Assembly (NCBI GenBank): GCA_024349245.1
Contig: JALDNG010000025.1
Coordinates: 976,501-1,040,500 of the forward strand
Reading direction: 5' to 3'
DNA from: Neodontobutis hainanensis
Lineage: Eukaryota > Chordata > Actinopteri > Gobiiformes > Odontobutidae
Length of the DNA: 64,000 nucleotides
The position numbers and the translations under genes are program-made. The notes beneath the pieces were generated by a model. It saw nothing but the letters and a program-made list of their open reading frames with translations. It ran no database searches and was not told the origin of the DNA. Shown here piece by piece: positions 32,041 through 47,000 of this stretch. Position 1 is the stretch's first letter. Every line of letters begins with the position of its first letter.

Positions 32041-35000
32041 GATGTAGCGTAATGTTTAAGCTTATTTGTGTATAAGCTTGTTCAAAAATGATGGAAACAA
32101 TAGCCTAAATGTTACTGAAAAGTAACGTCTGTCTCATTAAACTTAATTCAAATAAACGAATATTCGAATATTCGTTTTTTGTGAGCTCAAATATTCGAAT
32201 GTGATATTTGCGGAAAACGCCCATCCCTACCCTATATCAGGGCCAATTGCCCTGAAAACCCATCACATTGACCCGGCTCTGTTTGACAAACTCCCCTCAA
32301 CCGGCGGCAGCGTTAGCCTTTTTACAGGCCTTTGTATGAAATATTGATAGTAAAAGGGCAGTGGCCCCTCTCTGAGGTCAAGACTTAGGTGAGAAATATT
32401 TGTAATCAGTGCTGTGTGTTTTTTGTTCTGTTTCGGCTTCAACAGTGTTGTCTGAACCAGGTTTACTTGAACACTAGAACAATAGAAGGAGCAAAGAACT
32501 ATAATTTTTTTTTATGTTTTCACTGAAGTTCAAAGGCCTATAATCTCATGTCTAAGGTTTCTATAGCTCTACCTCTAGAGGGCATGTTTATATAAAAATC
32601 TATGTTTTTGAAAACTGAATGCCACAAAACAAATGTGTCTACATTTTCTAAAACAATGAGAAACAGTAAACTGTTCTAAACACGATACTAACAGTTCAGA
32701 GATTTGTACAGAATGTTTTGATGAAGACGACGCCAAGCAAATGAGAAAAACTGTAAACAGCCCTACCCTGTGTCAGATAAAAGAATGTGTAGTAAAAAGC
32801 CCAAAAAAGCCAAACTGAACCTATTTCAAATGACGCTACATGCAGTAAAGAAAATTCTAATCCACTATTGGTTTATCATCGACATCCATGAATTCAATTC
32901 AATAAACTAAACAAAACTAAAACTAAACTAAAGCACTAAACAGTCCCTCGTTCTTTGAGTACAAGAATACAATACAAGCTCTCTAAGCTGGCCGAGCCTA
33001 GTGGGAAACCAATAGGGAGGCCCTCAATCAAGACTGGCTGTAATATAACTTACAGATTAATAGTAGTTGTATAGACACAGCATTTTAATCTTCATTAGGA
33101 AACAACAGGATCTAAAACTACACACACCACATACAGTTGTACTAATAACAGCTCACAAGTTTGTGTCAGCCACCTCACATTTAATGAGTCAATAATTGTG
33201 CTGTACCTTAGGAGAGGGTTCACTCTGTTTGAATTTTCCATTCTCCTTGCCATTGGCGTTGTCCTGGTGGCGAGGCTGGTAATTTGTTCCTTCGATAAAA
33301 TTCTTGTAGTCGTTGTAAGAGCAAGTGGGGCCTGCTAGAATGCCCATGAAGTTACAGTTGTAGCTCAGGTACTCCAGCAGGCTGGGCATCCTCCTGCACA
33401 AGCACAGCCAGAAAAACAATGACAACATGAACAAATAGAAATCAAAATAAGATGGGTTTGTGCTGCTGCAGTCAAATACACTTATATAGACAGTCTATCT
33501 CAAAGGAGCAAGACTGATTAAAGCAAAACGCAATGTTGGCAGCTTTGCTCTCCTCCTTGATCATGAGTTTAAACACACTAGCTCTCCTTTAAGCTAAAAT
33601 GGAACCGCTACCTTTTTTCTTTTTCGCTGCACCATTGTTTCAACTAAAAACTAATCCAGGACAGACAGAATGTACAGCATTCCCACAATACAAGGTACAT
33701 GGTCAGTGTGTAATTTCCTAGATATCAAGAGCATGAGCCAGAGAGGTACAGTTAGATTATTTCTAGAGTAGAAAGTTCAAGGCATTAAAATGATATTAAA
33801 GGTGGGATGTGTGTTTTACAGTTTGTCTTTTCATTTCAGTGAACCCATCACACAGCAGTACAAACATACCTGAGCCACATACCTGATAGCAAGGTATTGC
33901 TGACTGGGACTCAGCTGCCCCTCCCGTTTGGTCAAACCTGGGAACGGCAAACAGGATACAGTTTCAGTTAAACAGCGATATCACATTTACTGACAAACCC
34001 ACAAGGGCTTTTTTTTTGGTTTCTCACTCCTCAATTAAACTGAAAGTTATTTTTCATGCACCATGCATGTCTTAAATCCCTAAACACTGCTCTGAGGAGT
34101 GAGGATGAAGGTGACGTCTTGAGGAGACACAAGTGAGGATAGACCAAAGCAACCTATGGGAAGTCAAAGAAACAAAACTCTGGCCACACCACACGCTGTT
34201 GGTCGAGGACACAAAACAATGTCTTAAAGGTTTGTTTTATGAACATCTACATACTTGAGGAGTTCACTATATAGTGGGCGGCAGTGGCTCAGTGGTAGAG
34301 CGGTCGTCTTTCAACCGGAAGGTAGTGGGTTCGATTCCCGCTCTCCCCACAGTTCATACTGTTGTTGTGTCCTTGGGCAAGACACTTAACCCACCTTGCC
34401 TCGTATGAATGTGTAAGAATGTTCAGTGAATGTATGTGGTGATGGTCGGAGAGGCCGTAGGCGCAAAATGGCTGCCACGTCTCTGTCAGTCTGCCCCAGG
34501 GCATCTGTGGCTACAGTTGTAGCTTACCATCACCAGTGTGACTGTGTATGAATGAATAATGGACAGCTTGTAAGCGCTTTGAGTCCCTTGGTCCCTCGGG
34601 AGAAAAGCGCAATATAAATCCAATCCATTATTATTATTATTATTATTATATGCACTAGTTACTGTTATTGAAGGTTTAAAAAAATGTTCAGTACCCATAA
34701 TTGCATTATATTGCTTTTTTATTGTTTAAGGCAAATGTTAAGTGAAATTTGGGCTTTGTTGAGGTTCTATTTGATGGCAACCGGATCACCATCAAAACTC
34801 AGAACTAAACTTTTGAGCAGGGTCATTTGGGTAGTTTCTGTCATCATTATGATTTAAAAAGAGTAAACACAGTTTTGACAATAAATGGCTTCACCCAACC
34901 AACTAACCACGAGTTATCGTTCATATTTTTTTGAAAAATGTCCCAAAAAGATTAGACAGGAGAATTCGGCCGATAGTTGAACCTCAGATTCAGGAGGAAC

Positions 35001-38000
35001 AATGCGTTTTTTGTTGTGGAACACTGGACCAGCTCTATATCCTTTACAGGGTATTGGAGGGTGCATGGGTGTTTTTCCAACCAGTCCACATGTGCTTTGT
35101 GGATCTGGAGAAGGTATTCGACTGTATCCCTCACGGCATCTTGTGGGTGGTGTTCCGGAAGTATGGGAGTATGCTAAGGGCTGTCTGGTCCCTGTTAGTT
35201 TGTAAGTCAGACTTGTTCCCAGTGCATGGTGGACTCCGGCAGGGCAGCCCTTTGTGACCGGTCCTGTTCCGAATTTTTTCCAGACAGGATTTTAAGGCAC
35301 AGCCAGAGGCCAGAGGGAGTCCGGTTTGGGGACCACAGGATCTTATCTCTGCTTTTTGCAGAAGATGTTATCATGTTGGCTCCATCAAGACAGGAGCTGC
35401 AGCATGGACTGAGACGGTTTATAGCCGAGTGTAAAGTGGCTGAGATGGGAATCAGTACCAAGTCCGAGGCCATGGTTTTCAGCAAAAAAAGAGTTTGGAA
35501 CTCTGCTTAGACGGCTCTCCCCGTGACCCGGCCCTGGATTAGTTGGATGGATGGATGGATGGGTGGATAGCTACGTATAACTTTGCCATTGCTTATATAG
35601 GATAAACCACATAAGCCAGTTGGTTGATGAAATATGAAAATGCGGATGAAGCCGTTGTGTCTGTGTGTGTTATGTCTTCAATCAGAAAAGTGTTACGGCT
35701 TTGAAGAGGTTAATAAAAAAATAAAAATAATAATTGACATTATAAGTTTATATTTTTTTCAGCACCTTTTTCATCCACGCAACCTTTTTCAATATGTTTT
35801 TTTTCCCAATATGACATAACAGAGTGCATGTAAGTCTAACAGATCTGAGCCAGAACAAGTATATTGGCTCAGTCTGTCGACAGTTCACACTCCGCTTTTC
35901 AGTCTGAAGACAGTCACATGGCAAATGAGAAGTGAAATCTTGTCTGTTCTTTCACTGCATACAAATTAATGAGAAGACATGACTAGGCCCTGAAACACTG
36001 TACCAAGTCTAACATGATATCAGTCAGGGATTAATGTCTTTATTTATTTTTTGACACAGAGGTGATGCTCAGCCGCTCATTGCTTAATTACATAACTGTG
36101 TTTATGCTCATTCTGGTTCACTGGTCCACTCTTTGGACCCATGCGATCAGCTGTAAATTCCTCTGAGAATGAAGTGGCATCTTCCTTTCTCACAGTTTAA
36201 ATGAGCATTCATATAAAAGGTGACACTTTATTTGACACTATGCTTGATACATTGTATCTACATCATTTAGTAAAATGTAACAAACTAACATGTAACTACA
36301 TAACACATACTAATGAAATTATGTGTACTTACATATACTAGTTACATGTTATTAGTTTGTTACATAGTGTGTTACATTGTTCTTAATGAGGTAGATACAA
36401 TGTGACACGGTAGTATCAAAAATGTTTTATCAATATAAACATTATACATACAGTATATACAAATATATAGATAGAGGCATCCATCTTACCATCGTGTATT
36501 TCAAAGGCCATGCTAGTAATCTTCTGTGTTATAACCATCATGGGCCTGTTGAGAAAAAGAGCAAGTGAAAATGAGTACTTTCATGCCATCAATGTAATAT
36601 TTTGTACACACTGCTCTAATCATATTGGGTCCTAATCCTTGGTTCCATTTTCATTAAAATGGATTTGTGTAGTTACTGCTGGTGTCCGATTATTGTCACA
36701 GTAAATTCTTACTCAGGCAAAGTCTATTTTAGCCTTTGATCGGGAAAAAGATCTGATACTATATGATCTAGAATAGGATATCTGTATCAGTCAGCCACAC
36801 AGCACTGCTCTCATGGGCTTACCATGGCTTGTCTTTATTTATTTAGCAATCAAGAAAATGGTGTACAATCATATGACCGTGCTCAAAAAAGGAGTAGGCA
36901 GAAGTGAAAACATCGACTTCCCCTAGTTATTTCAACAAACAATTTTGTGTTTTTTTGTACATTCTTTCATAATTGTGTAAACACCTAGACACCCAAACCT
37001 ACACCTAATACCTTACGTGTATTACTGTAGGTGTGTGTATTGGCAAGCACCTGGCAATACAATACATATCACAACACACGTACCACGATATATCCCGATA
37101 CTGTATTGTAAGATGATCTGCTGTAGTTATCAAAATTGTGAGCACCAAAAGTGTATCAATTTTTTTTTTTTTAACTAAATAAGCAACAATTTTTAAGAAA
37201 TACTCAACACGGTGTTTGATTTTGATATTAAAAAAAATTATATGAGAATTGCGCAATTAAATATTGCAATATTTAACAGAATTGATTTTTTATTACACCC
37301 CAACTGTGTATGTATACAATATCATACTATACATTATTAATATCTACACAGATTTATGTAAATAGGCACAATACATATGCTTACATACACCCGTACACAC
37401 CCCTGCATGTGTATATGAATGCACTCAAACACAATAATAATCATACAAAATAGTCTTTACACATGTGCATAAACACCAAATATATGCATGCATTCAACAC
37501 AATACAACAACAACATAGTAAATACCCCTACGTGCGGCTGAGTTATAAACTTGTCCCTACTTATGTGCATATTGTCACAGTAATGTTTTGTATGTTTATT
37601 TGTAGACACAATACAGATGCATGCATACACACATACACACACAAGTTTGCACGTGTGCAACCTATTAGATAATTTTATTCCCAGTCTAAAAATGTATTAT
37701 ATTTCAAGAGATGTAATGTGGTATATAAAAAAAAAAATTAAAAAATTAAAAAATGTCTTCAATTCCAGCAATCCTGGTCTTTGAATAACACAGGATGCAG
37801 CACAGTCAGTGTGACATTTGGAAAATAGACAAGCATGTGGATTTGGCATTTTAAGAAAAAAACATGGGACTGGAGACAGTGTAGTTGAAAGAGTGAAGTC
37901 TGCCCTCGCACAGACAGTATGGGTTTGCATTAGGTTGCTTAGCAACTAGCAACCACCTCCACCCTGCTGGGAGCACAGGCTGTCTGCTAGTATTATCAGA

Positions 38001-41000
38001 CAGTCTGGAGAAATGGGAACCGAGCACAAGGAGCTATCATCTCTATTGACATCCTTTTGCAGATGCAGCTGTGCCATGTGACATGCTCCCGTTTGTGTTT
38101 GGCTCAGTCTTTTTCATGTTTGCTGACTGTTGCTTTGCAATTTATTTTTAGGTTTATTTCACTCTCTAAGCTTCTGTGCTCCACAGACCTTACATTCTCA
38201 AATGTGAACCTGTCTGCTCTGCTTACCCTGTGAAATCTGCAGAGTACATGCCGTAGTCAAAGACGTAGACTCGTGTGATCTGACACAGGATCAGATAGCC
38301 CAGGGTCACAATGAAGCAGTACCTGGAGAGCAAAGACAGAAAACAAATCAATTATGAATGAACAACAGCTGATAAAATGTATGAAGGCAACACATTTCAA
38401 TATGTGCTTAGTTGACATAATGTTTTAGTAAATTTAGACATAAGTAACAAACAGCAGAAGAATATTGTGCACTGATATTGTTGGTGTTGTATAAAACAGT
38501 AAGCTCTACTAGAGGGCTGTTCTATTGAAAAGGCGAGGGTCAAATTCTGAACAAAGGGCAGAGGAGGCCCTGATACTATGTCACTGTCAGTAAAGAAACA
38601 CAAAAGACAACTCAACCTTTCAACACAAGAGCAAAGACAGAGCAGCACCGAGGCCTGTGGCACAAAGCTACTGCAGAATCAGCTCCAGTCAAAGCTGGAG
38701 AGTACATTCGACTATCGCCCACAATAAGAGGATTGTACAAGAGGAGCAGTACAGCATCAGGCCGCGTATGTGCCAGGGACCAGGCCCAGCAGGACATCAG
38801 AGTCCAGAACAGTCCAAGACATTACCTTCTTAACGCCATGTTAGGGACATGGGGCTTCCTCCCAGACATAAGGATGGGACTACACTGTTTAAGTTTAAGT
38901 TAATTTTGAGCTACACAATATTAGAAAAACATTCAATAACAATATAAGCTGCAAAGGGGTGTGCCGGTTTAGGAATTGGTGATGACGGTTATGACGTGAG
39001 TCAAATGTGACGGTTCAAATTCAGTTTTTCCACATATTCTGCACACTGCATCTGGTTTAAACCCGAAATGTGCCCATATAGGCGATGTAACATTTTTTTT
39101 CGCAACGAGATCCATGGTTTTACCTTTCTTCACGAAATTGCTAATGCTAAGGTATGCTGAGTTTCATTTTTATTTTGCAAGTGAACACGGCGCGGTGGCG
39201 CTTCCATGTCACGGTTATCATTGTCTGCTATATTTGCTTTTTATTTATTAAAATACATGCAATTGGTTGATGAAACATTTATTAAAATTAAGATAAAATT
39301 TGTACAAAACAAAATATGTTTTTAAGAAAGGTTTTCTACAAAGCAAAATTTAATGAAGTGGTAAATATCATGTCTGACGATTTACAAAACTTCATTAAGT
39401 GGTAAAAACCATGTCTCCCGATATATTGTGCATGTTATGATCCTATCAAAAAAATGAAAATAATTTTTGATAAAAAATGTTTGTAAAAAATATTTTAATG
39501 ACACGGTTTTGACGGTTATAGAGTTCTAATGAGTTCTAATGATGGACCATGCCTCACGCCCAACGCAGTTGGTATAGAATCTACTATTCCTTTACAAAGC
39601 AGGTCAGAAGGAATGACAGTTCTTAACAGCAGTCACATTAAGACAGTTTTGCAGAAGCTGACAGTCTATATAAGCAAGAAGTAGGTCATGGAGGTCTAGA
39701 TAATTCATCAGAAAACCATAAAGCAGACCAAGAAAGACACTTTCATGTTATCATCACCATTATTTTAGAAGTTGAACAACTACTGAGCAATGAAGTAGGG
39801 ATATGGCAAGCACACTTAAGTTTATTGTGCATTTTATGGCTCTACCAACTGTTTGAATCATTAGCAAAATCCGTATTTCGCCAATATCAGCCATCTCTGT
39901 GTGAGCTCACAGCTGTGAGGGTATGAGCTGCAAATACAGGAGCTAAATTTGCAGTAAGCCCAAAAGGCTTCCTGTTGTTACTCTAATCTGGTTTGTGTAA
40001 TTCAGAGCCCATTGGGGGTCGCTTCATTTCTACTCAAGGCAATGGCTGCAGCCTCATGATTCCCTACCACCCTTTGCAGCACAAGTTGGGTTTCATCAGG
40101 ACTCTTCAGCATAGAAAACCAGAGGTGTCCACAACCTCAGAAGACAAAAGTAAGGAAGATTTCACATGTGAAGCTCTGCGAGACTGTGGATACCCCAAAA
40201 TGGACTTTCAACAAAACCAACAGGGCACAGAAATCAAACAGACAGGAACCAGAGACAAAAGGGAAGGGTGTAGTTATCCCTTATTTGTCTGGTTTACCCA
40301 AAAAACAATATCCAGTCCACATTAAACATGGGAACACTCTGCATCAAAAATTGGTCCATCCTAAAGACAAGATCCTCTTGCACAAACAGAGTAATGCGGT
40401 TAATGCTGTTCAGAAAAAAAAAAAAAAAAGTGCAGTGACAGTTATGTCGGAGAAACAAAACAACAGCTTCACAAGAGAATGTATCAGCACAGAAGAGCCA
40501 ATACTGGTGGAGCCGAGTCTTCAGTCCACCTGCGCCTTAAAGAGAAAGAGCATTCATGACAGCCATGTCAGAATTTTGGCCAGAGAGGCCAAATGGTTTG
40601 AGAGGGGTGTGAAGGAAGCCACTTTTGTTAAAATGGAAAAGCCTTCTCTGAACGGGGGTGGCCTAAGATACTTGTTGCCCACTATTTCAAACACTGTGGT
40701 GAAACCTAAAAGGTCTGTCAGGAGCCTAGAAACTCACTGACCTTTTATACACACACTGATTACAAGCAAACGGATCACAGGTGAGGATGGTTACCTTTAG
40801 TAGCCATTCAAACCAGTTTGTGTCAACTTGTGCATGTTATCAGGCCAAAATCACCAGGGTATGTAAACTTTTGATCAGGGTCATTTGGTTAGTTTCTGTA
40901 GTTCATTATGATTTTAAAAAGAGTAAACACAATTGTTTGAGAATAAATGGCTTCACCCATCCACAAAACTATAAGTAAAAAGTCCCTAAAAAAATAAAAT

Positions 41001-44000
41001 TAAAATAAGCATAACTGTATGTACAAACATCTATTGTACAAACCCAATTCCAAAAGTTAGAACACTGTGTAAAAAGCTTATGCTGTTCAAGAAGAATTTT
41101 AAATTTTGATGCGATTTTATTAAGTATTTACTATTCCCTTTAACCTTTTCTTCAGGATGACCTGGATGACTAAGCACATCCACAGCCATAATTACTATTC
41201 TAAAAACTTTGGGACCTGTAGGCAGCACTGTATGAAAACTCAAGCTGTAAAGAATTTAGAACCCTCCCCCATTCAACAGGTTAGGCTTTGTGGTGAGTGA
41301 GAGTAAACACTGACATATGAAGCCCGCTGCACAACAAAGAGTCTAACCACAGTCTAAAGCTACATTCACAAACATTAATGTAAAAGAGAAAAGGCCACAT
41401 TTTTCCACATGGGCCCCTACAAACATGTCCATGACATGTTGTGACTGCACCTTTGGGCTTGGTCAAGGTGAACTTTATCTGTCAATATAGAGAGGTGTGT
41501 TGTTTAGCATTGGTGTCGGCCACAGCTTGCAGCTCTTCATAAAAGGAAGGGAGTGGAGTCAGTGGACACTGCATATCTAGAAAGTTGGATACTGCTTATC
41601 CAACTTTCTTATTCATTATCTAAAAAGGGAAAAAACGTTCTGAGGAATTTATGTGGTGACACATTAGGGATCTAGAAGGATCCGATTCAAGCTATATTAT
41701 TTGAAAGTTCTATCCCTGTCCCTATTGCACCCCTAACAACAACAAGATGGCAACCTTTTTGATTTTAAATTAAAAACAATTAACCTGAACCAATGTCCTA
41801 TTGCAAAATTCTCATTCATCACATCAACTCAAAGTTTAGAGCTAGAATATAATAATCAATGATTAAACTGAGGTTCTCAAATTAAAGATTTTTTTTTCCA
41901 TAACCTTTAGTCTATGTTCAAGGATGAAAGTAACTGTTGTAACTGGCATCTTTAATTTTTTCAGATTTAGCATCATCTTGTTACATTCTACTTTTACTGC
42001 AGACATATTGAAATATTATAAAAATGTGCATCAAAACTCATTAGTTATTCCTTATTCCTTAGTCCATAACATGGTCAGTTCTCTAATAATCACCATGTTG
42101 TTGCATTATATTCTGGCCCTCATTTATCTCCTGTGATTAAGGTTTGCATCTATTCATTGTCCTCTCCTTTCTGTTTACACCTGCACTCATAACTTGAACG
42201 AGGTTAAAAATAACACAAAAGAACACATCTGAGAGTGTTCCATGTGGGCATGTGTGTAGTTCTGCTGATGAGCCGTGGGTGCAGATGGACGCCTTGGGGC
42301 AGCACTGTGTCAACAAAGCCTCAAAAGAGCAAGAAATACATCAACATATATCAGCTTTGGTGTGGCTTAGACTGACAGCAATACAACCACAGCATGCATT
42401 TCATAAAAGATTAAAGTGTGCGTCATTGAAATGATTATAGTTTGTTCACTTTTCATTTGTAATAGAGTCATGTTAGACATTGCAGACACCGCGCTGCTCA
42501 CAAATTAGCAGCAACTCAAGACACATATCCTACAACTGCTATAGCTTTTATTGATTTCTTTTACTGATCTCTCTTGAGTTAGTTTAGACCCGTTTTGTGC
42601 GAGTTAAGAATTTGTGCATAACGGAATAGTCATAGTCAGCAGAAGACAGTGCACTTATTAAGCCCTACTCATCAGGAAATAGACCATATTATAATAGCAT
42701 ATGGTGTGTGCATTTATATAGTTTTTTTTTTGTACCCTTCTTAGGCACCCAAAGCGCTTTATATGATGCTTCCATTCACCCCTGGGGCAGACAGAGAGGG
42801 GAGCTGTCATCACACACACATTCTTACACCAGAGCTGCAGCAAGGTGGGTTAAGTGTCTTGCGCAAGGACTCAACAACAGTATGAACTGGGGAATCGAAC
42901 CAGCAACCTTCCTATTATAGGACGACCGCTCTACCACTGAGCCCCTACAATAACAGAGTGTTGAAATAAACAGAAATAATATTCAGATGCTTGTGTAGTT
43001 TACAGATGAAGATGACCTGAGCTGTTGCTGCTCAGAAGGTGGCAGTCAGTGGGACACAAATTAACGCAGTGGCTCTATTGAAGGTGTATTAATATCAATA
43101 TTGCGATATAGGCTCATCCTATATCTCACCAAAAAGAAAATATCAATATATCTAAAATCTTGATTTCTTACCAAGCCCTAAGCCATGTGACATACAACAC
43201 CATTGGATGAGTCTGTGCCATGTTCTGTCTTACAAGACAATAAAAATTGACAGAATTTGTTTTTGTTATAGTATTATCAAATATTGTCACTGTGTGGTCC
43301 TAAGCTGTACACTAGAGACTTATGCACTTACCTGAACATAACTTCACCCTTGCTTATCCTTTCTACTTCCTGCTCAACAATATTTGCCTCTACCACTCTG
43401 CTCTGTCTGTCATTTTCCTCATTAATTAGACCCTCAAAGTACTCCTTCCATCTTTCCCTCACCTTCCTGTCAACGGTCAACACATTTCTATTTCTAACTT
43501 TAATCACTCTAACCTGCTGAACCTCCATCTCTATCCCTATGCCTCGCCAATCAGTACACATCCCTCTCACCTTCCTTACTATCTAACATTGCATACATGT
43601 CCTCATAAGCTTTCTGTTTGGCCTTTGCAACCTCAATCTTAACCTCACGCTGCATCTTCCTATATTCATGTCTGCTTTCCTCAGTCTTCTTACTGTCCCA
43701 CTTCTTCCAAGCTAACCTCTTCCTCTAGATACTCTCCTGTACTTCCTCAATCCACCATCATGTCTCCTTGTTATCTTTCCTCCTCCCAGATGACACACCT
43801 AGCACCTTTCCATCCGTCTCCCTGATCACCTTGGCTGTAGTAGTCCAGTCATCTGGAAGCACCTCCTGACCACCTTAAACTTGTCTCAACTCCTCCGGAA
43901 AACTGCACAGCACTCAACATTTTCCAACTTCCACCACTTTGTCTTCTGCCCTGCCTTTCCTCTCTTCATCGTTCTCACCACCAGTGTCATCTTACACACC

Positions 44001-47000
44001 ACCATCCAATGCTGTCTAGCTACACTCTCTCCAACCACTTCTTTGCAATCACTAATGTCCATCAGATTACAGCATCTAGATAAGATATAGTCCACCTGTG
44101 TGCTCCTGCCTCTTCTGAAAGTATGTGTTCACCACAGCCATCTCCATACTTTTAGCAAATTCTACCAACCACTGTCCTTCTGGGTTCCTTTCCTGAAGTC
44201 CAAACCTGCCCATCACATCCTCATCACCACTATTCCTTTTACTAATTTGTCCATTGAAGTCTGCCCCTATCACCACTCTCTCACCTCTGGGAACACTCTG
44301 CATCACTTCCTCAAACTCGCTCAATAACCTTTCTCCTCTTGTTTACAACCTACTTGTCGAGCATAAGCGCTAACCACGTTCAACATCACACCTTCAATTT
44401 CCAGCTCAGACTCATCAACTTCAGATTCTATACCTTCACAAACTCTTCCCTCAGGATGACTCCTACTCCATTTCCCTTCCTGTCCACACCAGTCTAAACC
44501 CTGCTCCAATGCTTCTAGCCTTGTTACCTTTCCGCCTGGTCTCCTGGACACACAAAATGTCGAAATTCCTCATCTGCATCATACTGTATCTACCAGCTCT
44601 CTACCTTTACCCGTCATCATTCCTACATTCAAAGTCCCTACTTTCAGTCCTAAACTCCTGCCTTTCCTATTCTCTCTCTACATACGGACACACCTTCCTC
44701 TTCCTTCTTCGACCAACAGTAGCCCAATTTCCACCAGTGCCCTGCAGGTCAATGGCACCAACCCAGGCGACAACCGATCCGGTATGGAAGTCATGTTAGT
44801 TATTCACATAGTTATTAGTTAGTTATTCACAGGATTTGGCAAACATTTTACATTGGATGCCCTTCCTGACACAACCGTCTCCATTTATATACAAATAGTA
44901 CACTGGCTTGATTTCTGTAAATACATTCTTGTTAATAATAAATAAGATAGATTGATCTAAAGAGAGATATTTTAGTTTGAAAGTCTGGCCCCAGAGCACC
45001 AGTTTGTGAAGAAACAAGCTAGCCAACCGTGAGAGTGACGACCCAACAATATTGGTACAGAAAAAAGTGGTACAGCACAAAGGCAAGACCAGGACAGGTG
45101 GAGCTAAAGAGGAAGGTTTTTAACCTCTACCTGAACATTGTGAAAGTTGAGGCTGTTCCAGATTTTTGCTGCATGAAACTTAAATGCTTCTTCACCCTGT
45201 TTAGTTCTAACTCTGGGCACAAGCAGAAGGCCTGTCCCAGATGTTCTCAGAGTCCGAGGAGGTTCATCAGCAACTAGCATGTTGGAAATATATTCTGGTG
45301 ATAAACCATAAGAGATTTGTAAACCAGCAGTGCTGTTTTAAAGTCTAGTCTCTGAGCAACAGGAAGACAGTGCAGAGATTTTAAAACTGGCGTGATGTGG
45401 TTATACTTCCTGGTTTTTGTTAGAACCCGAGCAGCAGTGTTCTGAATAAGCTGCAGCTGTCTTAACCCTCGTTTTGAGAGACCAGTGAGCAGTTACAGTA
45501 ATCTAACCTGCTGGAGATAAAAGCATAGATAAGTCTCTCTAAGTCTGGTTGAGACCTAATCCCTTTGACTTTGGAAATGTTTTTAAGGTGATAAAATGCA
45601 GATGATGTAATTGACTTAATGTGACTGTGGAAATTCAAGTCTGAGTCCATAATGACCCCTAAAATTCTAACCTGTTTTTTTGATTTTAGAGAGAGACTTG
45701 GGGTGACTGCTGACACTTTGTCTTTGTTTCTGTGGTCCAAAGATAATTAGTTCAGTCTTGTTTCTGCTCAGTTGGAGAAAATGACATAGCACCATGTTGA
45801 TTTTTTTCATATTTAGCATGTTTTTTTTACTTGAATGCAATAAATGTTTTGGTTGAAAAAATTGTCTCAGAAAAATTGCGTCTCAGAAGGGTCTCAGATG
45901 CGTCTCAATGTGGTTTTTCGCTCCGCATCAATCTAGCAAGCTTCACCAGGAAAACACACAAAGTAGGCACAGAGTTTCAACATAAACTTCCGATTTCAAA
46001 ATAAAAGCTCACAAAAACATAGTGGTAATGTAAACATTGCACCAGTAATTGCAACATGGACAACAAGAAGTTAATTCTTGAGGTTGAGAAATTCAATATC
46101 CTTTAAGACACCAAACACAAGGACAAATACAATGTAAAGAAAATGAAGCCCTGGAGCACAAAAGCCACAACTTGGATTTAGACAGTAAGTAATTACCCAC
46201 TGTAGTTACATAAGCTATGTAGAAGCACAATTAAATTTTTCTTTGTCTTGCAGCAGTCAAGCCCTCCACTGTGCCATTCATCTTGTTCATCTTGTTATTT
46301 ACATGGAAGATTGTTACTTTACTTCTATTTGATGACATCGGTAAAAGAGAGGGAGATCCACACACACAGAGTAGTAGCAGCGACGCTGACGCCCCTGGTG
46401 TGAACTGACCCTTTTAAAGTAGGGATGGGCATTTTCCACAAAAAAACTATAATTTATGAAACATATTTCTGAAAATTATTGAATTTAAATACTGTTTTTA
46501 ATAATATTGCAAATGGAATATTTAAATATTTAAATATTAATGCCCATCCCTATTTTAAAGCAGACGCGAGTATCACGTAATCCTCACAAGACGCTTTTAA
46601 GGCCCGTACACACCGGGTCGAATATCGGCGCGCGTAATTCGCCAGCGTTTTTCAACGCGTTTTCTGTGTTCACACCCAAGAGATTTTCGCTGACAGTGAG
46701 CCGAGTAAACATGCAAATTCATTCCTTGACATTAGATGGCGCTTAATGTAAAACAGAAATACCCCGGTACACAAGGTGACGCTGTGCAACTTTACGCTTC
46801 TGACACTCGCTTTTCACTCAGAAGAAGAGAGCAAGTAATTTTTGTAATTGATGTCGCGTTTGTCATATAGTTCTTTGTGTTCTGACACCAACGAGACCAG
46901 CAGCTCTACATTCATCTTGCCTTGCATCTTCTTCATCTTATTTCTTCCCGACAGTGTAGACGCTACTTGGCGTATATCTTCTTCGCCGTTAAGTATGTGT

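Noticed and set aside
34275..34345. tRNA gene
   Set aside because: A- and B-box words are clear, but they continue into a SINE body and tail and recur as a diverged reversed copy at 42.7 kb; it is a SINE head, not a tRNA gene.
43328..44327. Plus-strand open frames over the RTE remnant
   Set aside because: They are antisense to the endonuclease and linker frames and have low-complexity Ser/Leu/His composition.
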